Under the pieces are notes generated by a model, which saw only the letters and a list, made by a program, of their open reading frames with translations, was not told the origin of the DNA and did not search any database. The position numbers and the translations under genes are program-made. Of a stretch of 34,887 nt of DNA, positions 1 to 10,978 are shown one piece after another; the stretch's first letter is position 1, and every line of letters begins with the position of its first letter. The stretch comes from Deltaproteobacteria bacterium (GTDB taxonomy: Bacteria > Desulfobacterota > Desulfomonilia > UBA1062): positions 1 through 34,887 of the forward strand of contig JAKQBR010000369.1 of assembly GCA_029574005.1 (NCBI GenBank), given 5' to 3'.

Positions 1-72
1 CGCATCCCCTACTCCATCCTGCTGGAGCTCCTCACGGACGCGGGGATCGGCACGCAGATCGTAAAGGGGTAG
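1..72 (+). CDS. argB: Acetylglutamate kinase, C-terminal fragment (5' end outside window)
   Basis: Frame 1 reads RIPYSILLELLTDAGIGTQIVKG*, a typical ArgB C-terminus, immediately upstream of argD. Confidence 0.85.
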   Translation, partial: RIPYSILLELLTDAGIGTQIVKG

Positions 73-75
73 CAC

Positions 76-1239
76 ATGGAATACCTGATGGATACCTATA
101 ACCGGCTCCCGGTGAGCCTGGTCAAGGGCAAGGGCTGCTGGGTCTGGGACGATACCGGCAAGGCCTACCTCGACCTGGTGGCGGGCATTGCCGTGGTCAA
201 CCTGGGGCACTGCCACCCGGAGGTGGTCAGGGCGCTCAAATACCAGGCGGGCCAGCTCTTCCACTGCTCGAACCTCTTTTGCATCCCGGCCCAGGAAACC
301 CTGGCCGAGTTGCTGGTTGAAAACAGCTTTTCCGGCAAGGTCTTCTTCTGCAACTCCGGGGCCGAGGCCAACGAGGGCGCGATCAAGCTCATCCGCCGCG
401 CCTGCAACGCCAACGGCAAACGCGGCAGCACCATCATCACCTTCAAGGGCTCGTTCCACGGCCGCACGCTGGCCACCGTGGCCGCCACGGGCCAGGACAA
501 GTTCAAGCTGGGCTATGACCCCATCCCCGAGGGGTTCAAGAGCGTGGCATACGGCGACATCGATGCCCTGAAAGAGGCCATCGACCAATCCGTGGGCGCG
601 GTGATGCTCGAGCCGATCCAGGGCGAGAGCGGCATCAACGCGCCGCCGCCCGGCTTTCTGCAGCAGGTCCGCGCCCTGTGCGACGCGCATGGATTGATCA
701 TGGCCCTGGACGAAGTGCAGACGGGCCTGTGCCGCACCGGCCGCATGTTCGCCTACATGCACGAGGGGATTACACCGGACATCATGACCATGGCCAAGGC
801 CCTGGCCAACGGGTTCCCGGCCGGGGCCATCATCGCCAGGCCTGAGATCGCTTCCGTGTTCGAGCCCGGCAGCCATGCCTCAACGTTCGGCGGCAATCCT
901 TTAGCCATGGCGGCCGGCATCGCCACCATCACCACCATGCGCGCCAAGGACATGGCCGGCAAGAGCTTGTCTCGGGGGGCGCATTTTAGCAAGCGCCTGA
1001 ACGAACTGAAGGCCGTGCACCCCGGCATCAGGGATATCCGCGGCAAGGGTCTCATGATCGGCGTCGAGTTCGAACCCGCGGTGGGGTTCCTGGCCAAGAC
1101 GGGGCTGGAAAAAGGCCTCCTGCTCAACGTCATCAAGGACCATGTGCTCAGGCTGGTGCCGCCTTTGACCATATCGATCAAGGAGATCGACATGGCGGTG
1201 GAGATCCTCGATGCCATGTTGAAAGAAAAGGGGCTCTGA
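76..1239 (+). CDS. argD: Acetylornithine aminotransferase
   Basis: Class III PLP aminotransferase motifs (NSGAEANEGAIK, LDEVQTGLCRTG, HASTFGGNPLA); arg operon context. Confidence 0.95.
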   Translation: MEYLMDTYNRLPVSLVKGKGCWVWDDTGKAYLDLVAGIAVVNLGHCHPEVVRALKYQAGQLFHCSNLFCIPAQETLAELLVENSFSGKVFFCNSGAEANEGAIKLIRRACNANGKRGSTIITFKGSFHGRTLATVAATGQDKFKLGYDPIPEGFKSVAYGDIDALKEAIDQSVGAVMLEPIQGESGINAPPPGFLQQVRALCDAHGLIMALDEVQTGLCRTGRMFAYMHEGITPDIMTMAKALANGFPAGAIIARPEIASVFEPGSHASTFGGNPLAMAAGIATITTMRAKDMAGKSLSRGAHFSKRLNELKAVHPGIRDIRGKGLMIGVEFEPAVGFLAKTGLEKGLLLNVIKDHVLRLVPPLTISIKEIDMAVEILDAMLKEKGL

Positions 1240-2150
1240 TGAAACGGGACTTTCTATCGCTGAGGGACTTCAGCCGCGACGAGCTCTCACAGGTCCTGGA
1301 GCAGGCGCAGGCCTTCAAACAGGGCCGGCTCAAATCCAGTCTGGAGGGCAAGGCCGTGGTCATGGTCTTTGAAAAGGCCTCGACCCGCACGCGCATATCG
1401 TTCGAGGTCGGCATCGACCGGCTGGGCGGGCATCCGATCGTGCTGACCCCCGGGACCAGCCAGATGGGCCGCGGCGAGCCGCTCAAGGACACCGCCCGCA
1501 TCCTGTCGCGCTACGCGGAGATGATCGTCATGCGCACCTATGCGCACGCCACCATCGAGGAAATCGCCCAGTGGGCGGACGTGCCGGTCATCAACGCCCT
1601 GACCGACCTGCTGCACCCCTGCCAGGTGCTGTCGGACTGCTTCACCTTGAGCGAGATCTTCGGCGAACTGACGGACAAGAAGATCGCCTGGATCGGGGAC
1701 GGCAACAACATGGCCAACTCCTGGATCAACGCCGCGGCGCTCTTTGGCTTCGAGTTGTCGCTGGCCTGCCCCGCCGGCTATGAACCGGACAAGGCCATCC
1801 TGAACGCCGCCTTCATCGACGGCGCCAAGGTCACGGTGGTGCGCGACCCGGCCGAAGCGGTCGCCGGAGCCATCGCCGTGAACACGGACGTGTGGGCCAG
1901 CATGGGACAGGAAGAGGAGTCAGGCATCCGCGCCCAGGCCTTCCAAGGCTACCAGGTGGATGCGCGCCTCATGGGCCAGGCCGCGCCCGAGGCGGTGTTC
2001 ATGCACTGCCTGCCGGCCCACCGCGGGGAAGAAGTCTCCGAAGAGGTGCTCGAATCCGCCCAGTCCGTGGTATGGGACCAGGCCGAGAACCGGCTGTACG
2101 TGCAGGAAGCGATCATGGACTTCCTGATCGGACACCATCACGAGAGATAA
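1239..2150 (+). CDS. argF: Ornithine carbamoyltransferase
   Basis: EKASTRTRISFE carbamoyl-phosphate motif, DLLHPCQ, FMHCLPAHRGEEV; start overlaps argD stop. Confidence 0.96.
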   Translation: MKRDFLSLRDFSRDELSQVLEQAQAFKQGRLKSSLEGKAVVMVFEKASTRTRISFEVGIDRLGGHPIVLTPGTSQMGRGEPLKDTARILSRYAEMIVMRTYAHATIEEIAQWADVPVINALTDLLHPCQVLSDCFTLSEIFGELTDKKIAWIGDGNNMANSWINAAALFGFELSLACPAGYEPDKAILNAAFIDGAKVTVVRDPAEAVAGAIAVNTDVWASMGQEEESGIRAQAFQGYQVDARLMGQAAPEAVFMHCLPAHRGEEVSEEVLESAQSVVWDQAENRLYVQEAIMDFLIGHHHER

Positions 2151-2170
2151 GATAAAAAAGAGGAGAGGAT

Positions 2171-3409
<1,239 letters not shown>

Positions 3410-3429
3410 CAGGGAAGAAGGACAGGGCT

Positions 3430-4818
3430 ATGGCAGACAAACCCTGGTCAGGCAGGTTCGCTGAGGGTCTCGACCCGACCGTCGAGGCCTTTACCGAGAG
3501 TGTGAGCATCGACGGCCGGCTGTACGCTGAGGACATCGCGGGCAGCATCGCGCACGCCCGCATGCTCGCCCGCGTGGGTCTGCTCACCGCCGATGAGGCC
3601 GAGGCCGTCGTCGCGGGACTGAGGGCCATCCGCACGGATATCGAGAACGGGACCTTCCGGTTCGATCCGGCCCTGGAAGACGTGCACATGAACATCGAGG
3701 TCGAGCTGACGCGCCGCATCGGCGAGCCCGGCAAAAAGCTCCATACGGCCCGTAGCCGCAACGACCAGGTGGCAACGGACCTGAGGCTCTATGTCCGGCA
3801 GGCGCTGGATGGCGTCCGGCACGACCTCGCGGAACTCATGCGCGCCCTGGTGGACAAGGCCTCCCAGGAGGTGGATACCATCGTGCCGGGCATGACGCAT
3901 CTGCAGTTCGCCCAGCCCGTGTCCTTTGCCCACCACCTGCTGGCCTACTTCGAGATGTTCGCCCGCGACGAGGAGCGCGTGCGCGATGCGCTTGTCCGCG
4001 TGAACATCTCGCCCTTGGGCGCTGCCGCCCTGGCCGGGACGCCCTTTCCGATCGACCGGGGCATGACGGCCGAGGCACTGGGGTTCTCCGCCCCGGCCCG
4101 GAATTCCATGGACGCCGTGGCCGACCGCGATTTCGCGGTGGAGGCCGTGTTTGTCCTGAGCCTGACCATGCAGCACCTCTCGCGCCTGGCCGAGGAGATC
4201 ATCATCTGGAATGCACCCTTCTACGGCCTGGTCGAACTCCCGGACGCCTACACCACCGGCAGCTCCATCATGCCGCAGAAGAAAAACCCCGACGTGGCCG
4301 AGCTGATCCGCGGCAAGGTCGGCCGGGTCTACGGCCACCTGTTCGGTCTCCTGACCATGCTCAAGGCCCTGCCGCTGACCTACAACCGCGACATGCAGGA
4401 GGACAAGCTGCCGGTCATGGACAGCCTGGACACGGCCCGGGCATGCCTTACACTCATGGCCGGACTGGTGCGGGGCATGCGCGTCAAGTCCGACGTGGCG
4501 CGTCAGGCACTGCAGAAGGGTTTTATCACGGCCACGGACATCGCGGATTACCTGGCCGGCAAGGGGGTGGCCTTCCGGGACGCCCACCGCATTACGGGCG
4601 AGATCGTGGCCATGCTCGTGCGGCAGAACCGCACCATTGCGGACCTGACGCTCACCGAGCTCACGGGCTTCTCGACGGCGTTTGCCGAGGATGTCTTCGC
4701 CTTCATCACCCCCGAGGCCTCGGTCGACCGGCGCCTGAGCTATGGCGGCACGGCGCGCCCAGGCGTCCGGGCCGCCATCGCCGAGGCCCGCCAGCGCCTG
4801 GAAGGGCTTACGCCGTGA
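3430..4818 (+). CDS. argH: Argininosuccinate lyase
   Basis: KPWSGRF N-terminus, HTARSRNDQVATD, GSSIMPQKKNPD fumarase/lyase signature. Confidence 0.97.
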   Translation: MADKPWSGRFAEGLDPTVEAFTESVSIDGRLYAEDIAGSIAHARMLARVGLLTADEAEAVVAGLRAIRTDIENGTFRFDPALEDVHMNIEVELTRRIGEPGKKLHTARSRNDQVATDLRLYVRQALDGVRHDLAELMRALVDKASQEVDTIVPGMTHLQFAQPVSFAHHLLAYFEMFARDEERVRDALVRVNISPLGAAALAGTPFPIDRGMTAEALGFSAPARNSMDAVADRDFAVEAVFVLSLTMQHLSRLAEEIIIWNAPFYGLVELPDAYTTGSSIMPQKKNPDVAELIRGKVGRVYGHLFGLLTMLKALPLTYNRDMQEDKLPVMDSLDTARACLTLMAGLVRGMRVKSDVARQALQKGFITATDIADYLAGKGVAFRDAHRITGEIVAMLVRQNRTIADLTLTELTGFSTAFAEDVFAFITPEASVDRRLSYGGTARPGVRAAIAEARQRLEGLTP

Positions 4819-5189
4819 GGGGCGCCCTGATCCTGTGCCTCGGCGTGCTCATGATCCTGGCCGTGCCGGGCTGCGGCAGGAAACTGCCCCCCGTGCCGCC
4901 GGGACCGGAGGATCCGGCCGAGATATCGTCGCTCGCCTTCGAGGGCGGGGGCGTGCGGGCCACGGTCGTGTGCCGCATGCCGGCGGACAAGCTCGTTCTC
5001 TTGGGCAAAGCGCAGGGCCTATGCCCGCAGTGTACGGATGACTTGACCGTGCGGGAGGAAAAAGCCGACGTCGCGGGCAAGGTCACGCTGAGCGACCGCG
5101 CCCCTGAGGAGCGCTGCATGGTGTACCGCGTCAGGCTGGAGAAGGACACCACGCGTTTCCTGAGCCCGGCGCGCCTGGTATGTAAATAA
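4815..5189 (+). CDS. Small putative lipoprotein
   Basis: GTG start overlapping argH stop; VRGALILCLGVLMILAVPGCGRKLPPVPP resembles a signal peptide with lipobox-like cysteine; arg/lys operon context. Confidence 0.75.
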   Translation: MRGALILCLGVLMILAVPGCGRKLPPVPPGPEDPAEISSLAFEGGGVRATVVCRMPADKLVLLGKAQGLCPQCTDDLTVREEKADVAGKVTLSDRAPEERCMVYRVRLEKDTTRFLSPARLVCK

Positions 5190-5222
5190 AAATAAGCGGA
5201 ATTTCGGTGAGGAGTTCGAGCA

Positions 5223-6485
5223 ATGCATGATTTCGACTATAAGGACGGCCGCCTGTGCTGCGGCGATGTGCCCCTGGCCGATATCGCCCAAGCGGTGGGC
5301 ACACCCTTTTACTGCTACAGCCTGCCCACCTTGAGGCGCCATATCCAGGCCTTTGAAGAACCTCTGGCCGGCGTGGAACACCAGACCTGCTTCGCCATGA
5401 AGGCCAACGCCAACCTGGCGGTTGTAAGCGTTATGGCGCGCCACGGCCTGGGCGCCGACGTTGTTTCCGGCGGCGAGCTGTATCTGGCCCTGCGCGCCGG
5501 CATCCCGGCCTCCAAGATCGTCTACTCCGGGGTGGGCAAGACCGACTCCGAGATCGACATGGCATTGTCCGCCGGGATCATGATGTTCAATATCGAGAGC
5601 GGCGAGGAGCTCGAGGTCATCAACGCGCGGGCGGGCGTGATGGGGAAGAGGGCGCCCATCGCCATCCGGGTCAACCCGGACGTGGACCCCCGCACGCACC
5701 CCTATATCTCGACCGGCATGCAGAAGAACAAGTTCGGCATCGCCCTCGAGGCCTCGCTGGAACAGTACCTCAAGGCCAAGGAGATGCCGCATGTCGAGAT
5801 CGTGGGCATCGACTGTCATATCGGCAGCCAGCTCACCGAGGTCGAACCATTCATCGACGCCGTCGAGCGCCTCAAGGTGCTGATCGAGAGGCTGTCCCGC
5901 CACGGGATCTCCTTCCGCTATCTGGACCTGGGCGGCGGGCTGGGCATCACCTATGCCAACGAGGAGCCGCCGCACCCCAGCGCATACGCCCGGGCCATCC
6001 TGGAGGCCGTGGGCGGGCTGGGCCTGAAGCTCGTCTTCGAGCCCGGCCGCGTGATCGTCGGCAATACCGGCGTGCTCGTGACCCGTGTCCAGTACCGCAA
6101 GCAGACCCCCAAGAAGACCTTCATCATCGTGGACGCCGGCATGAACGATTTGATCCGGCCGGCGCTCTATGACGCCTGGCATGACATCAAGCCGGAACAG
6201 ATGCGTGCACGCGATACGGAACAGGTCGACGTGGTCGGTCCGATCTGCGAATCGAGCGATTTCCTGGCCAGAGACCGCGTCCTGCCCGTGTTCAGCCGCG
6301 GCGATCTCATGGCCGTGATGAGCGCCGGCGCTTATGGGTTCACGATGAGCTCCACCTATAACGCCCGGCCGCGTCCGGCGGAAGTCATGGTGGATGAGTC
6401 ACGCTATTTTGTGGTAACACAGCGCCAACGCTATGAAGACCTGCTCTCCGGGCAGCATGTCCCGGAGGAGATCATGGGGAGGTAA
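5223..6485 (+). CDS. lysA: Diaminopimelate decarboxylase
   Basis: CFAMKANANLAV PLP lysine motif, HIGSQ, LDLGGGLGITY, EPGR, CESSDF. Confidence 0.95.
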   Translation: MHDFDYKDGRLCCGDVPLADIAQAVGTPFYCYSLPTLRRHIQAFEEPLAGVEHQTCFAMKANANLAVVSVMARHGLGADVVSGGELYLALRAGIPASKIVYSGVGKTDSEIDMALSAGIMMFNIESGEELEVINARAGVMGKRAPIAIRVNPDVDPRTHPYISTGMQKNKFGIALEASLEQYLKAKEMPHVEIVGIDCHIGSQLTEVEPFIDAVERLKVLIERLSRHGISFRYLDLGGGLGITYANEEPPHPSAYARAILEAVGGLGLKLVFEPGRVIVGNTGVLVTRVQYRKQTPKKTFIIVDAGMNDLIRPALYDAWHDIKPEQMRARDTEQVDVVGPICESSDFLARDRVLPVFSRGDLMAVMSAGAYGFTMSSTYNARPRPAEVMVDESRYFVVTQRQRYEDLLSGQHVPEEIMGR

Positions 6486-6488
6486 GGT

Positions 6489-7361
6489 ATGTTTTCCGGT
6501 GCTATCGTGGCGATCGTGACGCCCTTCAAGGAAGGCGCGATCGATGAAAAGGCCTTCCGGGATCTGATCAATTACGTGATCGACGGCGGGATCGAGGGCA
6601 TCGTGCCGTGCGGCACGACCGGCGAATCCGCTACGCTGACGCATGTCGAGCACGAGCGCGTGATCGACATCACAGTGGCCGAGGTGGGTGGACGCGTGCC
6701 GGTCATCGCGGGCACGGGGTCGAACTCCACGGACGAGGCCGTCAGCCTGACCCGGCACGCCAAAGCGGCCGGCGCGGACGCGGCGCTGTTGATCACGCCG
6801 TATTACAACAAGCCGACCCAGAAGGGTCTGTACGAGCACTTCACCGCCGTGGCCAAGGCCTGCGATTTTCCGCTCATTCCGTATAACGTCCCGGGCCGCA
6901 CCGGCGTCAATATGACCGCCGCGACCACCATCGCCCTGTCCAAGATCGACACCATCGTGGGGATCAAGGAGGCCAGCGGCGATGTGATGCAGATCTCCCA
7001 GATCGCCAAGGCCGTGGCGCCGGACTTCGACATCCTCTCCGGCGACGACGGACTGACCCTGCCCATCCTGGCCGTGGGCGGCAAGGGGGTGATCTCGGTG
7101 ACCGCCAACATCATGCCCGCCAGGGTCGCGGGCGTCATCAAGGCCTGGCGGGCGGGCGACCTCGCCGGGGCCAGGCGCGAGCACCTGGCGCTCATCGATC
7201 TGCATAACGCCATGTTCATCGAGACCAACCCCATCCCGGTCAAGACCGCGCTTTCTCTGATGGGCAAGGTCGCCGAGGAGTTTAAACTCCCCCTGACACC
7301 CATGGAGCCGGCCAACCGCGACAAACTCGCGGCCGTGCTCAAATCCTATGGGTGCATATAA
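6489..7361 (+). CDS. dapA: 4-hydroxy-tetrahydrodipicolinate synthase
   Basis: CGTTGESATL, YYNKPTQKGLYEHF, YNVPGRTG, GIKEASGD. Confidence 0.97.
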   Translation: MFSGAIVAIVTPFKEGAIDEKAFRDLINYVIDGGIEGIVPCGTTGESATLTHVEHERVIDITVAEVGGRVPVIAGTGSNSTDEAVSLTRHAKAAGADAALLITPYYNKPTQKGLYEHFTAVAKACDFPLIPYNVPGRTGVNMTAATTIALSKIDTIVGIKEASGDVMQISQIAKAVAPDFDILSGDDGLTLPILAVGGKGVISVTANIMPARVAGVIKAWRAGDLAGARREHLALIDLHNAMFIETNPIPVKTALSLMGKVAEEFKLPLTPMEPANRDKLAAVLKSYGCI

Positions 7362-7378
7362 AAAAGAAGGAGCAACGG

Positions 7379-8194
7379 ATGATTAAAATCGGTGTGGTGG
7401 GCGCGGCCGGCAGGATGGGCGCGCTGATTGCGCGCGGGGTGGTGGAGTCCGAAGACCTTGTGCTCACCGGGGCACTGGAGGTCACGGGGCATCCGATGGT
7501 CGGCCGCGACGTCGGCGATGTGATCGCCAGGCTGCCGCTCGGGGTCACCATCTGCACGGATATGGCGGAAGCCTTTGCCGATTGCGAGGTGATCATCGAT
7601 TTCTCGTCCCCAATGGCCACCATCGAGCACCTCACGTTTGCCGCAGCGGGCGGCCAGGCCATGGTGATCGGCACGACCGGCTTTTCGGACAAGCAGCGCG
7701 TCACGCTTTTTGAGATCGGGGCCGGGGTCCCGGTGGTGATCTCCCCCAACATGAGCATCGGGGTCAACGTGATGTTCAAGGCCGTGGCCATGCTGACCCG
7801 TCTCTTGGGCGAAGACTATGACGTGGAGATCGTCGAGGCGCACCACCGCTTGAAGAAGGACGCCCCTTCCGGCACGGCCAAGGCGCTGGCCCTGTCCGTG
7901 GCCAGGGCGCGCGGCGTGAATCTGGACGAGCACGCGCGCTATGAGAGAAACGGTATCATCGGCGAACGTCCGCTGGGCGAGATCGGCATCCAGACCGTGC
8001 GCGCCGGCGATATCGTGGGCGATCACACGGTCTATTTCGCCGGCGGCGGCGAGCGCATCGAGATCACCCACCGGGCGCACTCGCGCGAGAACTTTGCCCG
8101 GGGCGCTTTACGGGCCGCGCGCTGGATCAAGGGCAAAACGCCCGGGATGTACAGCATGCTGGACGTGCTGGGTTTGAGCGATGAAGATCGGTAG
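7379..8194 (+). CDS. dapB: 4-hydroxy-tetrahydrodipicolinate reductase
   Basis: MIKIGVVGAAGRMG Rossmann start, EAHHRLKKDAPSGTA DHDPR signature; AAGAAGGAG RBS upstream of 7379. Confidence 0.96.
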   Translation: MIKIGVVGAAGRMGALIARGVVESEDLVLTGALEVTGHPMVGRDVGDVIARLPLGVTICTDMAEAFADCEVIIDFSSPMATIEHLTFAAAGGQAMVIGTTGFSDKQRVTLFEIGAGVPVVISPNMSIGVNVMFKAVAMLTRLLGEDYDVEIVEAHHRLKKDAPSGTAKALALSVARARGVNLDEHARYERNGIIGERPLGEIGIQTVRAGDIVGDHTVYFAGGGERIEITHRAHSRENFARGALRAARWIKGKTPGMYSMLDVLGLSDEDR

Positions 8195-8924
8195 GGCCCT
8201 CCGTTCGGATGGTGCGGCGGTATGGGCCGCGCTGGGTCAGGACGGCACGACCTTGGCGTATGACCCCGCCACCGGCACCTCGGGCGCCGAGCTCAGCATC
8301 ACGCGCCTTCTGCCGCCCTGCCGGCCCTCCAAGATCGTCTGTCTGGGGTTGAACTACCGCGACCACGCCCAGGAGATGGGTCTTGCCATCCCGGACGAAC
8401 CCATCCTGTTCCTGAAGCCCCCTTCGAGCATCATCGGCCACGGCGATGCGATTGTGTATCCCGATCAATCCCATCGCGTGGATTATGAGGCCGAGCTGGC
8501 CGTGGTCATGGCGCGGCGCTGCCGCATGGTGAGCCCGGACGAGGCCTCAGGCTGCATCCTGGGATATACCTGCCTCAACGATGTCACGGCGCGCGACCTC
8601 CAGGCCAAGGACGGACAATGGACGCGCGCCAAGTCCTTCGACACCTTCGCGCCCGTGGGCCCCTGGATCGAAACCGCGATCGCCGACCCGCACGATCTTG
8701 ACATCAGGCTTCTGGTCAATGGAGAGGTCCGGCAGTCGTCGAATACGCGCCACCTCATCTTTTCCATCCCTGAGATCGTGTCGTACATAGCGGGCATCAT
8801 GACGCTGGAGCCCGGCGACGTGATCGCCACCGGCACGCCGTCCGGGATCGGTCCCTTGAACCGCGGCGATGTGGTGCGCGTGGAGATCCAGGACATTGGG
8901 GTCTTGGAGAACAGGGTCGTCTAG
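8181..8924 (+). CDS. Fumarylacetoacetate hydrolase (FAH) family protein
   Basis: GLNYRDHAQEMG, PILFLKPPSSIIG, VDYEAELAVV, GTPSGIGPL; 14-nt overlap with dapB. Confidence 0.9.
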   Translation: MKIGRALRSDGAAVWAALGQDGTTLAYDPATGTSGAELSITRLLPPCRPSKIVCLGLNYRDHAQEMGLAIPDEPILFLKPPSSIIGHGDAIVYPDQSHRVDYEAELAVVMARRCRMVSPDEASGCILGYTCLNDVTARDLQAKDGQWTRAKSFDTFAPVGPWIETAIADPHDLDIRLLVNGEVRQSSNTRHLIFSIPEIVSYIAGIMTLEPGDVIATGTPSGIGPLNRGDVVRVEIQDIGVLENRVV

Positions 8925-8933
8925 GATCGTGCC

Positions 8934-9425
8934 ATGGGCAAAGGCTATCTGTCGCTGGGCTCCAACCTGGGAGACCGCATGCGCAACCTGAGCGAGGCCA
9001 TCGCCGGACTCAAGGGTCGCGGCGTCGAGGTCATCGCCGTGTCGGATGCCTTTGAAACGCGGGCCGCGGAGGTGAGCGACGACCAGGGTCCGTATCTGAA
9101 CGCCGCACTCGAGATCCGCAGCGACCTGGCGCCCGTGCGCGTGCTGGAGGTCTGCCGGCAGGTCGAGGATGCCCTCGGCAGGCAACGGCCCTACCCCCAT
9201 GCGCCGCGCACCATCGACATCGATATCCTGCTGCTGGAGGGCGGCGAGGTGAAGAGCGGCGAGCTCACGATCCCCCACCCGCGCCTGGAACAGCGGGCCT
9301 TCGTGATCCATCCTCTGGCGCAGATCGCTCCCGAGTTGATCTTGCCCTCGGGAAGGTCTATCATGGAGGTAAAGAATGCCTTGGGCGATGACGAGATAAT
9401 TGAGATATGTCCGATGTCACGCTAG
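8934..9425 (+). CDS. folK: 2-amino-4-hydroxy-6-hydroxymethyldihydropteridine pyrophosphokinase
   Basis: YLSLGSNLGDR, APRTIDIDILLL, IPHPRLEQRAFVIHPL. Confidence 0.94.
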   Translation: MGKGYLSLGSNLGDRMRNLSEAIAGLKGRGVEVIAVSDAFETRAAEVSDDQGPYLNAALEIRSDLAPVRVLEVCRQVEDALGRQRPYPHAPRTIDIDILLLEGGEVKSGELTIPHPRLEQRAFVIHPLAQIAPELILPSGRSIMEVKNALGDDEIIEICPMSR

Positions 9426-10918
9426 ACCAGGAGATCCGGAAGCGCAAGGTCGTTGTCGCGGACGACAACCGGGACGTCAACCATGTCATCAAGGAGATCC
9501 TGTGCGAATACGGGTTCCAGGTCGTCCAGGCCTTTGACGGAGATGAGGCGATCCAGGCCTACTTCAACGAGAAACCCGACCTGCTGCTGCTCGATTACCG
9601 CATGCCCAAGCTGGACGGCATCGACGTGCTCAAGCACATCAAGGAAAGAGATCCCCAGGCCGTGGTGGTCTTCATGACCGGAGAGGGCTCGGAGGACGTG
9701 GCCGTGGCCGCCATGAAGGCCGGGGCCGAGGATTATATCACCAAGCCGATTTCCTTCCCCGAACTCATCGGCCTGACCAACAAGCTGATCAAGGAGCATG
9801 ACATGCTCCTGGAAAACATCCGCTTGAAGGCGCGCGGCGATGCCTACAAGAATTACCTGGTGTCGATCACCGAGACCATGGGCGAGGCCGTGGTCACCTT
9901 GGACCGGCAGGGCCATATCGTGTTCATGAACTCCATGGCGCACAGGCTCTGGGGCAAGGACGATGCGCTCATGGGGAAAAACCTGGAGTCGCTCTTCCAC
10001 GACGCGCACAAGGACATCTATCGTGACATCATGAACGCCCTGGCCAGCGGCATCGAACGCTACGAGCGCGAGTGCGTGTTCTTGAAAAACGACCAGAGCA
10101 CCTTCTCCGGGATGGTGACGGCCTCACCCATGAAGAGCGAACCGCATACCGGCGGCATCGTGGTGGTAGTCCGGGACCTGACCGACATCGAGGAGATGCG
10201 GCGCGAGATCATCAACACCGAGAAGATGGCCTCGCTGGGAAAGGTCGTGGAGGGCGTGGCGCATGAGATCCGCAACTCGCTGACCTCCCTGGGAGGCTTC
10301 TCCCGGCGCCTGGAGCGCAGCCTGGAACCCAACGCGGAGCAGCGGGTGTACGTGGATTACATCATCGAGGACGTCAAGCGCCTGGAGGCCATGATCCAGG
10401 ACATCGAGGAGTACGTCAACTATACCAAGATCCACCGCCCGCATTTCGGACCGACCAACATCGAGGACGTCATCGACGAGGCCCTCGTCAAGACCTTCAC
10501 CCCGGGGCGTTTCACCGGGGTACAGTACAGCATCAATATTCCGGGTGAGATCGAACAGATCAAGGCCGATCGTGATTACCTGGTGGAGGCCTTCTGGCAC
10601 CTGTTCGTGAATGCCTGCGAGGCCATGGAAGGACAAGGCACGCTGGAGATCCAGGTTACCATGAATCCCAACTACCTCATCGTGGATGTCGTGGACACGG
10701 GCAAGGGTATCCCCTCCGACGAGATCAAGGAGATCTTCAATCCCTTCTACACCTCCAAGGTTCAGGGCGCGGGTGTGGGGCTGTCCAAGGTCTACATGAT
10801 CGTCGAGGAGCACCGGGGCTATATCTCGGTCAAGAGCATCCTCGGCAAGGGCACGCGCATGCGGATCTACCTGCCGCGGGTGATGGCCGCCAAAAAGCCG
10901 GTGGCGCCGGAAGGCTGA
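9407..10918 (+). CDS. Response-regulator receiver / PAS / histidine kinase hybrid (no predicted TM segment)
   Basis: N-terminal receiver (VVADDNRDV...LLLDYRMPKLDG...TKPISFPEL), PAS-like middle, HEIRNSLTSLGGF H-box, HATPase with VVDTGKGI and GAGVGLSKVY. Confidence 0.9.
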   Translation: MSDVTLDQEIRKRKVVVADDNRDVNHVIKEILCEYGFQVVQAFDGDEAIQAYFNEKPDLLLLDYRMPKLDGIDVLKHIKERDPQAVVVFMTGEGSEDVAVAAMKAGAEDYITKPISFPELIGLTNKLIKEHDMLLENIRLKARGDAYKNYLVSITETMGEAVVTLDRQGHIVFMNSMAHRLWGKDDALMGKNLESLFHDAHKDIYRDIMNALASGIERYERECVFLKNDQSTFSGMVTASPMKSEPHTGGIVVVVRDLTDIEEMRREIINTEKMASLGKVVEGVAHEIRNSLTSLGGFSRRLERSLEPNAEQRVYVDYIIEDVKRLEAMIQDIEEYVNYTKIHRPHFGPTNIEDVIDEALVKTFTPGRFTGVQYSINIPGEIEQIKADRDYLVEAFWHLFVNACEAMEGQGTLEIQVTMNPNYLIVDVVDTGKGIPSDEIKEIFNPFYTSKVQGAGVGLSKVYMIVEEHRGYISVKSILGKGTRMRIYLPRVMAAKKPVAPEG

Positions 10919-10978
10919 ACTGTGCTAGGTAAAGTGATTACCGGCTGCGGTCGATAGGAATCGAGGAGGCACACTGGT

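Noticed and set aside
4443-5189. 248-aa ORF start for the lipoprotein
   Set aside because: The first ~124 codons are an out-of-frame read of argH; the GTG at 4815 gives a signal-peptide start.
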